A program made the translations under genes and the position numbers. Shown here piece after piece: positions 16,266 through 24,482 of a DNA stretch of 30,119 nucleotides. This DNA comes from JACMNW01 sp043721855 (GTDB lineage: Bacteria > Pseudomonadota > Alphaproteobacteria > Rhodobacterales > Rhodobacteraceae). Location of the stretch: positions 1-30,119 of the forward strand of contig JAYSPY010000036.1 of the NCBI GenBank assembly GCA_043721855.1, in the 5' to 3' direction. Numbering within the stretch: position 1 is the first letter of the stretch; each line of letters opens with the position of its first letter. Below the pieces are notes generated by a model, which was not told where the DNA came from, did no database searches, and saw only the letters and a program-made list of their open reading frames with translations.

Positions 16266-17150
16266 TCATCGCCCCTTCAGGGTGGGATCAAGGGCATCGC
16301 GCGAACCGTCGCCAAAGAGCGTGGTCGCAAGCACGGTGATGGCAAGTGCGGCGGTGGGAAACACCGCCATATGCCAGTAAAAATACATGAAATTCATGCC
16401 GGTATTGATCATCTGACCCCAGATTGGCGTGGGTGGCGGCACGCCGATGCCCAGAAAACCAAGCGACGCCTTTAGCATTATCGCCAGCGGAATGGCCAGC
16501 ACAAACCCCACGATGATGGGCGAAATGCAATGCGGTATCGGGTGGCGGCGGATGATATACCACGGGCTGGCCCCCATCGCTTGTGCTGCACGCACAAATT
16601 CCTTTTCGCGAAACGCTTTGACCTGCGCGCGCACCAAAAGGCAAACCTGCACCCAGCCAAACATCGCCGCGGTCAGCTCGATGGTGGCAAAGCCACCCTG
16701 CGTCAGCGCGCCGAGCAGCATGGCTGCAAGAAGCGGCGGCACGACCGAGAACAGTTCAATCAACCGCATCACCACCCAATCGGCGCGACCGCCATAGTCG
16801 CCCGCAAGCGCGCCCAGAGGCATGCCGATGATCCCACCAAGTCCCCCCAGCAGCAGGCTTGGCGGCCATGCCCGACCCAAAAGCTGCCACACGGTTTCGC
16901 CGGGGCTTTGAAACGGCACCCCGAAATCAACATGCAGCACACCCCACATGCAATTGAAATACCGCACATAAAGCGGGCGATCAAGGCCGTGGCTGGCGTT
17001 CAGCTTGGCTTTCACCGCGCCGGACACCGGCATGTCAAACCCATCGAACGGCCCCCCCGGCACCGCGTGCATCATCACAAGCACGATGATTGAAACGACA
17101 AAGAAGGTCAGCCCGACAGAGGCGAGCCTGCCAAGACTAAGGCGGATCAT
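16266..17150 (-). CDS. Chimeric OppB/OppC-type ABC transporter permease
   Basis: This 294-residue protein joins two different permeases in one open frame. Residues 1 to about 100 match the N-terminal half of OppB/DppB: first membrane helix, MMHAVPGGPFDG, then HGLDRPLYVRYFNCMWGVLH and DFGVPF. From about 115 onward it matches OppC/DppC: YGGRADWVVMRLIEL, the ATPase-contact EAA loop FVRAAQAMGASPWYIIRRH, FLGIGVPPPTPIWGQM and the typical end GDGSRDALDP. The switch falls in the shared GxPLGxLAG segment (about 107-117, near 16800-16830), so recombination between homologous sites with loss of the intervening DNA is likely. ATG 17150 has AGGTG upstream and overlaps the ATPase fragment by 14 nt. Neighbouring transporter genes are broken, so it is probably non-functional, although the frame is intact. 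Confidence 0.85.
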   Translation of the reverse strand: MIRLSLGRLASVGLTFFVVSIIVLVMMHAVPGGPFDGFDMPVSGAVKAKLNASHGLDRPLYVRYFNCMWGVLHVDFGVPFQSPGETVWQLLGRAWPPSLLLGGLGGIIGMPLGALAGDYGGRADWVVMRLIELFSVVPPLLAAMLLGALTQGGFATIELTAAMFGWVQVCLLVRAQVKAFREKEFVRAAQAMGASPWYIIRRHPIPHCISPIIVGFVLAIPLAIMLKASLGFLGIGVPPPTPIWGQMINTGMNFMYFYWHMAVFPTAALAITVLATTLFGDGSRDALDPTLKGR

Positions 17151-17685
17151 GGCGCGGCACCTGCCATGTGAAAACCGCCCCGACCAAGTGGTTTTCGGTG
17201 ATAGCGACAAGGTGAGGCTGGCCCGATGCCTTGGCACCAACCACATCCCCAACGGCTAAACGCGGCGTTGCAGCCTCGATCTGGGCGCGGCTTTGGAAAG
17301 TTCTGACCCATCTGTCGTGGGGGTTTGTGACCGAAATCGCGTCCAGCACCATGCGGGTGTAGGGGTGGCGCGGGGCCGTGAAAATCGCCTCGCTCAAGGC
17401 TTCCTCCACAATCCGGCCATTGAACATCACGGCAACGCGGGTGGTCAGGGATCGGACAATCGACAGATCATGGCTGATGAACAGAATCGCCATGCCAAGC
17501 ACGGATTGCAAATCCAACGGCAGGTTGATGATCGGCGCCTTAACCGACACATCAAGGGCAGATGTGGGTTCATCCGCCACCAACACCTGTGGCCGCTGGA
17601 TCAGCCCACGCGCGATGGCCACGCGCTGGCGCTGCCTGCCAGACAATTCATGCGGTTAGCTGTTCATCTCGGCTATTTCAACCAG
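17137..17685 (-). pseudogene. Truncated ABC transporter ATPase (Opp/Dpp type), Walker A half missing
   Basis: The remaining part is the C-terminal half of a peptide-type ATPase. It has the ABC signature LSGRQRQRVAIARG (Arg where Gly is usual), Walker B VLVADEPTSALD, the H-loop FISHDLSIVRS and the Opp/Dpp end segment RHPYTRMVLDA. The Walker A and Q-loop half is absent. Just before the signature, PHELSG is preceded in frame by a TAA at 17656-17658 where the family normally has Tyr, and upstream of that NMEAIEV-like residues (read LVEIAEMNS) continue into the binding-protein remnant in the same frame. So a deletion fused the binding protein and ATPase, and a nonsense change then split them. Translation could restart only at a TTG within the signature. 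Not expected to be functional. Confidence 0.85.
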
Positions 17686-19185
17686 CGGTATTGCGGTGCC
17701 CTTTGGGCAGCATCCCCCGGAATTGGCCCGGAGAATGCAGGTTTGGCAAGCCCACTGCTTGGTAACATGGGTGTAGAAATAAAGCCCCATCTGGCGCAGC
17801 GGCGTGAAGCCCGGATTGTTGGGCGTCGTGCCTTCGCCTTGCAGCGACTTGCTGACCGCGGTGAGTTTGATCGGATGCACCAGCGGGATGAACGACGCGT
17901 TGTCGATCGGCACCTGTTCGGCCTGCTGATACAGCTTTGCGCGCTCGCTCCAGCCCGGGTAGCCATCTGCGGCGGCAACCAGATCGTCACAGGCCTTGAT
18001 CTTGTGATCATGCCGCCCGCCTTTGTAGAAAATGCCTTAGAAATTTGACGGGCCGATGTAGTCATATTCATAGGGTGCCCAGAAAAGGTTGTTCTTCTTT
18101 TCCAGCATCCCCGCCATCCATTCCCTTTGTGGAAGGATTTTCAGGTTCATGGTGATGCCAAGGTTTTCTTTGAACTCGGCCTGCAGGTATTGCAGCATTG
18201 GCGGGTGATCGCGTCATTATAGCCAGGGTAGCCCGGCGGCAGCAGGGATTTACCGGGAATGGCAAGGTCTTTCAGAACCGTCGCCGTCATCTCGTTCCGG
18301 TAGATGGCGTATTGCAGGGCTTTGCGCACATCAATATTGTCAAACGGCGGCAAGGCCAGATCGAACGACATATAGGTGGTGGCAAATACCGCGTTGGTGG
18401 TCAACTGGTCCGGGAACCGTTCTTTGACGAAAGGAATTTGCCCGGTGTTGAGAAAGGTAAAATCGGCCTCACCTGCCATGAAGGCAAGCAAACGAACCTA
18501 TGGTGCGCCAAGCGATGGGTCAATTTCCAGACGCTCCACCATAGATTGCCAAGAGGCGGTGTAAGTGGGGTTTTTCAATAACACCATGTATTTGTTGGCT
18601 TTTTTCCAATAATTCCACGATAAAAGGGCCAGAGGAGACAAGGGTTTCGACGTTGGCTGCATATTCATCGCCCAGCTTTTCCCAGACATGCACCGGCACC
18701 GGATACCACAGGCTGACCACACCGGGCAGATAGGGTTTCGGGGCCTCTGTCACAATCACGATGGTTTTGTCATCGGGCGCAGATATGCCAAGCGTGGCCA
18801 CATCGGCCTTGCCTTCAGTGACCGGGGCCAAGTTTTTGATGCCGCGTGCATAGTCCCAATGCCACGCGAAATCATAGCAGGTGGTGGCCGCGCGATGCAG
18901 CGCAAGGATATAGTCGTTGGCCACAAGCGGTGCGCCATCGCTCCACACCAAGCCATCACGCAATTTGAAGGTCCGTGTCAGGCCGTCCGTCGATTGTCCC
19001 CAAGACTCGGCTGCCATGGCGTTCAATGCAAAATTCTTGTCGAAACTGGTCAGCGGCAGCTGGATAATCTCCGGGTTGCCAGCACGGGCATAGACGGTCT
19101 TCATGTAGTCATACAGATGCCGCTGGTGGTATCCCCGGCGGAATAAACGGTGGTCTGTGCGGCGACAGAAGCTTACAGGCCGGGG
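17686..19185 (-). pseudogene. Decayed peptide-type ABC substrate-binding protein (SBP_bac_5 family)
   Basis: Scattered frames together spell a family 5 periplasmic binding protein. They include a signal-peptide end ASVAAQTTVYSAGDTTSG, then KLRDGLVWSDGAPLVANDYILAL, SAPDDKTIVIVTEAPKPYLPG, VSSGPFIVELLEK, FDNIDVRKALQYAIYRNEM and PIDNASFIPLVHPIKL. The gene is broken many times. There is no start or proper signal peptide (TAA about 30 nt before ASVAAQ), frameshifts near 19125, at the six-A run 18605-18600 and near 18205, and in-frame stops at 18498-18500 and 18037-18039. The 3' end runs into the ATPase remnant. Boundaries are approximate. It follows the oxidoreductase stop directly, consistent with loss of the 5' end. 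Confidence 0.85.
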
Positions 19186-19195
19186 CTGCTTGCGT

Positions 19196-20254
19196 TTAAA
19201 CCACAGCCAGATCAACCGACCCTTGGGCATCCGATTGCAGGGCCAGATCAAGAACTTTTTGCAGCTCTGCCCCACGCGCAAAATCCGGCAACACCGCGGT
19301 GCCTGCACGCACGGCTGCGATGAACCGCTGGTAATTGGTCTGCACCGCTGGGACATCTACACCGTGCCATGTCGCGGTCAACATATCAGCGCCCGTGCAG
19401 GCACGCAGCGCACTGACATTGTTTTCATAGCGCACTTCCAAACCGCCTTTGGTGCCGAATATTCTCAACCGAAGATCGTTGAAATGCCCCGTCGCCATGC
19501 GCGAAGCATGGACCACGCCAACCGCGCCGTTTTGCAGCCGCAAATGCATGTTGAAACTGTCATTGGCGTCCAGAACATACTCACCAATGCGGCCATTCGG
19601 TGCTTTGTCAAATGTCGTCAAGCGACACGATACATTGGATGCCCCTGACCCCGCCACAAGCGTGGCGAAATCAAGGATATGCACACCAATATCGCCCAAC
19701 ACCCCCAAAGACCCATGCGCTGACGATAGCCGCCACAGCCATTGCGTCTCGGTCGTCCATTCGCCCCAAGCGGGCTGCGTGAGCCAGCTTTGCAGATAGG
19801 ACGCCTCGAAATGCCGGACTTCGCCGATGGCGCCATCCTGCACCAGACTGGCCGCATGCATCACGGCGGGACCATTGCGATAGGTCAGATTGACCATGTT
19901 CACCACGCCCGCGCGGGCGGCTGCGGCAGCCATGTCTGCCGCATGCGGGTAATTCGCGGCCAGCGGTTTTTCGCACAGCACATGCTTGCCCGCAGCCAGC
20001 ATCGGCATCGTGGTCGGGTAATGCACGGGGTCGGGGGTGACATTCGATACGGCATCAAATTCGCCCCAGACCAGCGCATCGGCGACTGACGCAAAACCAT
20101 GCGCAATGCCGTGTTTCGCATTGAACGCTGCAAGCCGTTCTGCGTCAGTATCAATGCCCGCCACAAGGGTGACGCCGGGCATGGCGCTATAGGCTTCGGC
20201 ATGGGAATTGGCCATGCCGCCGGTGCCAAGGATCAGAACGCGAACCGGGGTCAT
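19196..20254 (-). CDS. Gfo/Idh/MocA-family NAD(P)-dependent oxidoreductase (ThuB-like)
   Basis: This 352-residue cytoplasmic sugar dehydrogenase-type protein is intact. The N-terminal Rossmann fold carries GTGGMANSHAEAY (10-22). The family motif HVLCEKPLAAN supplies the catalytic Lys in EKP, and the C-terminal domain has GDIGVHILDFA with a likely catalytic His. Its ATG overlaps the thuA stop as ATGA. A ThuA protein beside a Gfo/Idh/MocA oxidoreductase is the arrangement of rhizobial thuAB, used for trehalose-type disaccharides through 3-keto sugars. The same pairing here suggests oxidation of a glycoside or polyol, with substrate unknown. The stop at 19196 is followed directly by the decayed binding-protein gene. 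Confidence 0.9.
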   Translation of the reverse strand: MTPVRVLILGTGGMANSHAEAYSAMPGVTLVAGIDTDAERLAAFNAKHGIAHGFASVADALVWGEFDAVSNVTPDPVHYPTTMPMLAAGKHVLCEKPLAANYPHAADMAAAAARAGVVNMVNLTYRNGPAVMHAASLVQDGAIGEVRHFEASYLQSWLTQPAWGEWTTETQWLWRLSSAHGSLGVLGDIGVHILDFATLVAGSGASNVSCRLTTFDKAPNGRIGEYVLDANDSFNMHLRLQNGAVGVVHASRMATGHFNDLRLRIFGTKGGLEVRYENNVSALRACTGADMLTATWHGVDVPAVQTNYQRFIAAVRAGTAVLPDFARGAELQKVLDLALQSDAQGSVDLAVV

Positions 20255-21036
20255 CGCAAGCCTTCCATCCCGTCATGATGCAGGCGCGCACCGCGCTGCA
20301 CCAGCGGCTCCAGCGCCACATCGACGGGCACGTTTGGCGCGGCGGTTGGATCTTTAATCCGCGCGGCCGGGTTATGCGCCCATTTCACCGCATTGCGCAG
20401 AACGGTCTGCACATTGCTATCATGGTAGGTCGGATAGGTTTCGTGGCCGGGGCGGAAATAGAACACATTGCCCGCCCCCCGCTTGTAGGTGACGCCAGAC
20501 CGGAACACCTCGCCGCCCTGAAACCAGCTGATGAAGACGGTTTCCAACGGGTCGGGAATGCCAAACGGCTCGCCATACATTTCCTCATTCTCCAGTTCGA
20601 AATGATCCGGCAACCCGGCGGCAATCGGGTGATTGCGCGAGGTCAGCCATAGCCGTTCCCGCTCCCCCGCTTCGCGCCACGTCAGGTTGCAGGGCGTGCC
20701 CATCAAGCGTTTGAAGATCTTGGAAAAATGCCCGGAATGCAGCACAATCAGACCCATCCCCGCCCAGACCTGTTCGGCGACACGGTCAACCACAGCATCG
20801 TCAACCTCGCCATGTGCTGCGTGGCCCCACCACAAAAGCACGTCAGTTTCGGCCAGCCGCGCGGCGGGCAAGCCGTGGTCCGGTTCCTGCAGTGTGGCCG
20901 TCGTCGCCGTGATCCCCGGATCGCCGTTCAGCGCCGCCGCAATGCAGCCGTGCATGCCCTGAGGATACAGATCAGACACTACCTTATTCGTCATCTCATG
21001 CACATTCTCGCCCCACACAACCGCGCGTATTTTCAT
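20251..21036 (-). CDS. thuA: ThuA-domain protein (trehalose-utilisation type)
   Basis: This 261-residue protein belongs to the ThuA family, which has a glutamine-amidotransferase-like fold. Visible motifs are RAVVWGENVHE at the N-terminus, LLWWGHAAHGEV, GLIVLHSGHFSKIFKRLMG, NHPIAAGLPDHFELENEEMYGEPF and the end block FYFRPGHETYPTYHDSNVQTVLRNAVKWA. No signal peptide is seen, so it is cytoplasmic. Two ATGs are adjacent (21039 and 21036); AGAGG is only 2 nt from the first and 5 from the second, so 21036 is preferred. It is the first gene of the minus-strand operon that continues through the oxidoreductase, the broken transporter and the aminotransferase. A 246-nt gap separates it from the divergent catabolic operon. 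Confidence 0.92.
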   Translation of the reverse strand: MKIRAVVWGENVHEMTNKVVSDLYPQGMHGCIAAALNGDPGITATTATLQEPDHGLPAARLAETDVLLWWGHAAHGEVDDAVVDRVAEQVWAGMGLIVLHSGHFSKIFKRLMGTPCNLTWREAGERERLWLTSRNHPIAAGLPDHFELENEEMYGEPFGIPDPLETVFISWFQGGEVFRSGVTYKRGAGNVFYFRPGHETYPTYHDSNVQTVLRNAVKWAHNPAARIKDPTAAPNVPVDVALEPLVQRGARLHHDGMEGLR

Positions 21037-21205
21037 CATGGCCTCTTCACTGTCTTTGCCCGCCAGGGGCCTTTACCCCCGAACGTTATTCCACCTTTCA
21101 GGCAAGGTCTATGGCTGCATCCGTTGACCCCGCGCCCAAATTTTCGCCACGACCCTGCCCATGCGCGCCAAAATCTGGCGGCTCACTGCGAAACTCGCCA
21201 GCGAC

Positions 21206-21236
21206 ACAAAGCAAATGGTTTGACTCTTTGGTTTGT
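21206..21236. promoter_or_regulatory. 31-bp imperfect palindrome in the divergent promoter region
   Basis: ACAAAGCAAA (21206-21215) and TTTGGTTTGT (21227-21236) pair at 9 of 10 positions around an 11-nt spacer. TTGACT at 21220-21225 inside it resembles a -35 element for the plus-strand operon starting at 21283, though no good -10 follows at 17 nt. Its place between divergent operons fits an operator. No regulator gene is adjacent. Confidence 0.45.
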
Positions 21237-21282
21237 TGCGCGGAACATGCGATATGCGTCGCTGGGCCGGGGGGCAAGACCA

Positions 21283-23661
21283 ATGGCAAAACTGTCGATC
21301 ACCGAGCTGAAAGTGCTGGAGCGTAAGGCGCTTTGGCTGTCGGCATGGATGATCCACAACGCCAATCATCTGCGCTCAAAGACCGACGGGTTGAAGGTCG
21401 GCGGACATCAGGCGTCTTGCGCGTCGATGGTGACACTGATGACGGTGCTGTATTTCAACGCCTTGCGGCCCCAGGACCGCGTGGCGGTAAAGCCTCATGC
21501 GGGGCCTGTGTTTCATGCAATCCAATATCTGTTTGGCAACCAAACGATTGATAAGATGCAAAACTTTCGCGGGTTTGGCGGTGTGCAATCCTACCCGTCA
21601 CGCACCAAGGATACCGCGGATGTGGATTTTTCCACAGGCTCCGTCGGGCTTGGTGTGGCGATCACCGCCTTCGCATCCATCATACAGGATTACGTGCGCG
21701 CCAAGGGTTTGGGATCAGGCCCCGAGGGGCGCATGGTGGCCCTTGTGGGTGACGCGGAACTTGACGAAGGCAACATTTACGAATGCCTGCAAGAGGGTTG
21801 GAAGCACGGTCTTCGTAACTGTTGGTGGATCATCGACTACAACCGCCAAAGCCTTGATGGCGTGGTGCACGAAGGCCTGTCGGAACGGTTTGGCGCGATC
21901 TTTCATGCGTTTGGCTGGGATGTCGTCACCCTGAAATACGGCGCGCTGCAAGAGGCAGCATTTACAGAGCCGGGCGGCGGGGCATTGCGCGGCTGGATCG
22001 ACGCATGCCCGAACCAGCTTTATTCTGCGCTGATGTATCAAGGCGGGCCCGGATGGCGCAAACGCCTGATGGAGGAGATCGGCGATCAGGGCGTGGTGAC
22101 AGCGTTGCTGGACCGGAGGTCTGATGACGAGCTTGCCCAATTGATGGCAAACCTGGGCGGGCATTGTTTGGCTTCGGTGCAGGCGGCTTTTGATACAGCG
22201 GCATTGCACGACCGCCCGACGGTGTTTGTGGCCTATACCGTCAAAGGTTGGGGCACACCTTTGGCGGGGCACAAGGACAACCACGCCGGTTTGATGACTG
22301 TCGCGCAGATGGAAGGATTTCAATCGCGCATGGGCATTCGTCCGGGGCATGAATGGGACAAGGCTGAAGGCACCGGGCTGACGGATGCTGCCTTGCACGC
22401 GCTTTTGGCCCGCGTGCCGTTCAATGCCAAGGGCACCCGTGCCACGACTTCGCTGCAGATCGAGGTGCCGCCTATTGCGCCACTGGCGGATGATGAGATT
22501 TCGACACAAGCTGCCTTTGGCAAAATTCTTGACGCGATTGCCAAATCCGACAGCGCGCTTGCCGCGCGTATTGTGACAACTTCACCTGATGTGACCGTAT
22601 CCACCAATCTTGGCGGATGGGTCAACCGTCGGGGTCTGTTTGCCCGCGAAGGCCGTGCCGATACCTTTCGTGATGAAAAGGTGGTGTCGGCGCAGAAATG
22701 GCAGTTTTCGCCCGAAGGCCAGCATCTGGAACTGGGCATTGCCGAAATGAACCTGTTCTTGCTGCTTGGTGCGGCAGGTCTTAGCCACAGTTTGTTTGGC
22801 ACCCGCCTTTTGCCCATCGGCACGCTGTATGACCCCTTCATCGCGCGGGGGTTGGATGCACTGAACTACGCCTGTTACCAAGAGGCGCGGTTTTTGCTGG
22901 TAGCGACGCCATCCGGCGTCTCGCTGGCCCCTGAAGGCGGCGCGCATCAATCGATTGGCACGCCTTTGATTGGCATGGCGCAGGACGGGCTTGCAAGTTT
23001 CGAGCCTGCGTTTGCGGATGAATTGGCCTGCATCATGGAATGGGCTTTTGCCTACATGCAGCGTGACGCAGCGCGCGCCGACGGTGCCGATTGGCAGCGC
23101 GAGGCGGGCGGTGGGTCGGTTTATCTGCGCTTGTCCACCCGCACGCTGGAACAACCCAAACGCCAGCTTGATACCATCCGCAAAGGTGTGATCGACGGCG
23201 CCTATTGGCTGCGCGAACCGGGGCCGAACTGCGAAGTGGTGATCGCCTATCAGGGCACCGTCGCGACCGAGGCGATTGCGGCGGCATCGTCGCTGTCCGA
23301 AGGGCGGCGCGATGTGGGGATTTTGGCGGTAACCTCCGCCGACCGTCTGAACGCAGGCTGGCAAGCCGCGCAAACCGCGCGGATCAACGGGCGGGTGGCG
23401 CAAAGCCATATCGAGGCGCTTTTGGCCCCCCTGTCGCGCGATTGTCTGCTGGTCACGGTGATCGACGGGCATCCGGCCACGCTAAGCTGGGTTGGGTCTG
23501 TGCAGGGCCACAAGGTTGCTGGCCTTGGCGTCGAACATTTCGGCCAAACCGGCACCGTGTCCGATCTTTACCACCATTTCGGCATCGACCGGAATTCGAT
23601 TTTACGGGTGATTGCGGGCCTCGCCCCGGGCAGGCCCCTGCGCGCGGTTGGGGGCAACTGA
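21283..23661 (+). CDS. Transketolase/pyruvate dehydrogenase E1 (AceE)-like ThDP enzyme
   Basis: This 792-residue cytoplasmic protein resembles homodimeric E1 and transketolase and is shorter than the roughly 890-residue AceE. The first half holds GGHQASCAS (40-48), KPHAGPVFHA (70-79), FSTGSVGLG and the ThDP/metal motif VGDAELDEGNIYE (155-167) ending with Asn187 in IDYNRQS. The second half holds LGIAEMNLFLLLGAAG, where the Glu should activate the cofactor, and LAPEGGAHQSIGTP. GDAELDEGN is closer to transketolase than to AceE. No lipoyl-carrying E2 gene is adjacent, so it may not act in a classical dehydrogenase complex. ATG 21283 follows a G-rich site; an in-frame extension to 20728 runs antisense through thuA and is rejected. 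Its stop overlaps the next start as TGATG. Confidence 0.85.
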   Translation: MAKLSITELKVLERKALWLSAWMIHNANHLRSKTDGLKVGGHQASCASMVTLMTVLYFNALRPQDRVAVKPHAGPVFHAIQYLFGNQTIDKMQNFRGFGGVQSYPSRTKDTADVDFSTGSVGLGVAITAFASIIQDYVRAKGLGSGPEGRMVALVGDAELDEGNIYECLQEGWKHGLRNCWWIIDYNRQSLDGVVHEGLSERFGAIFHAFGWDVVTLKYGALQEAAFTEPGGGALRGWIDACPNQLYSALMYQGGPGWRKRLMEEIGDQGVVTALLDRRSDDELAQLMANLGGHCLASVQAAFDTAALHDRPTVFVAYTVKGWGTPLAGHKDNHAGLMTVAQMEGFQSRMGIRPGHEWDKAEGTGLTDAALHALLARVPFNAKGTRATTSLQIEVPPIAPLADDEISTQAAFGKILDAIAKSDSALAARIVTTSPDVTVSTNLGGWVNRRGLFAREGRADTFRDEKVVSAQKWQFSPEGQHLELGIAEMNLFLLLGAAGLSHSLFGTRLLPIGTLYDPFIARGLDALNYACYQEARFLLVATPSGVSLAPEGGAHQSIGTPLIGMAQDGLASFEPAFADELACIMEWAFAYMQRDAARADGADWQREAGGGSVYLRLSTRTLEQPKRQLDTIRKGVIDGAYWLREPGPNCEVVIAYQGTVATEAIAAASSLSEGRRDVGILAVTSADRLNAGWQAAQTARINGRVAQSHIEALLAPLSRDCLLVTVIDGHPATLSWVGSVQGHKVAGLGVEHFGQTGTVSDLYHHFGIDRNSILRVIAGLAPGRPLRAVGGN

Positions 23662-24482
23662 TGGCACTGCAACACCGCTTTTGGGCCGATTACACGGCGC
23701 GGGATTTTGCCGCACTCGACCGGGGCAATCTGATCGCCGTGCTGCCCGTGAGCGCGATAGAACAACACGGGCCGCATTTGCCGCTGTCGGTGGATCAGGC
23801 CATTCTGGATGGCATCATTGCCGCAACCCTGCCCGAAATTTCGCCCGATTGCCCGGCACTGTTTCTGCCAACGCTGCCCGTCGGCAAAAGCAACGAACAC
23901 TCCGCCTGGCCCGGCACTTTGACCTTTTCGGTGCAGACGCTGATGGCGATGTGGTCTGAGATTGGCGATTGCGTGGCTGCCGCTGGCGTTCGCAAACTGG
24001 TGCTGCTGAATTCCCACGGCGGGCAGATATCCGTGATGGATATCGTCGCGCGCGATCTGCGGGTGAAACACAAGATGCTGACGGTTTGCGCCAACTGGTT
24101 TGCCATGGGCCACCCAGATGGGCTTCTCGCGCCAGATGAAGCGCGGTTTGGCATTCATGCGGGCGATCTGGAAACGTCGGTGATGCTGGCGCTGAAATCG
24201 GATCTTGTGCAGATGACCCACGCCCGCAATTTTCATCCGGTGATTGCCGATATAGCGCAACAAAACACGCATCTGGGCCTGTCAAACGCGGGCAAAATTG
24301 GCTGGCAAGCGCAGGATATGAACGCGGCAGGGGCATGCGGCGATGCCACGAAGGCCACGGCGGACAAGGGCCATGCCTTCATCGCCCATGCTGCGCGCCA
24401 GATTGCCCTGCTGCTGGACGAAGTTCACCGCATGCCGCTATCCTTTCTGGATACCACCGCCAACCCCGACGCCTTTGCATGA
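23661..24482 (+). CDS. Creatininase-family amidohydrolase
   Basis: This 273-residue protein belongs to the creatinine amidohydrolase family, metal-dependent enzymes that hydrolyse cyclic amides or, in MftE, peptides. The dinuclear metal site is complete: Glu34 and His36 in SAIEQHGPHLPLSVD, Asp45, His119 in LLNSHGGQ and Glu171 in HAGDLETS. The N-terminal VLPVSAIEQHGPHLP is diagnostic. No export signal is present. ATG 23661 overlaps the preceding stop by 1 nt (TGATG), and the gene ends in an ATGA overlap with the ABC ATPase, so it is firmly within the operon. In this context it probably opens an amide or lactam ring of the imported compound. Creatinine itself is only one candidate. Confidence 0.92.
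   Translation: MALQHRFWADYTARDFAALDRGNLIAVLPVSAIEQHGPHLPLSVDQAILDGIIAATLPEISPDCPALFLPTLPVGKSNEHSAWPGTLTFSVQTLMAMWSEIGDCVAAAGVRKLVLLNSHGGQISVMDIVARDLRVKHKMLTVCANWFAMGHPDGLLAPDEARFGIHAGDLETSVMLALKSDLVQMTHARNFHPVIADIAQQNTHLGLSNAGKIGWQAQDMNAAGACGDATKATADKGHAFIAHAARQIALLLDEVHRMPLSFLDTTANPDAFA

Noticed and set aside
17151..17252. Upstream extension of the chimeric permease
   Set aside because: It lies in another frame of the ATPase remnant and does not resemble a permease; OppB proteins begin at the MIRLSLGRLA-type start.
20728..21282. Upstream extension of the AceE-like frame giving 977 residues
   Set aside because: The extension runs antisense through thuA and has no family resemblance; the protein matches its family from MAKLSITELK at 21283.
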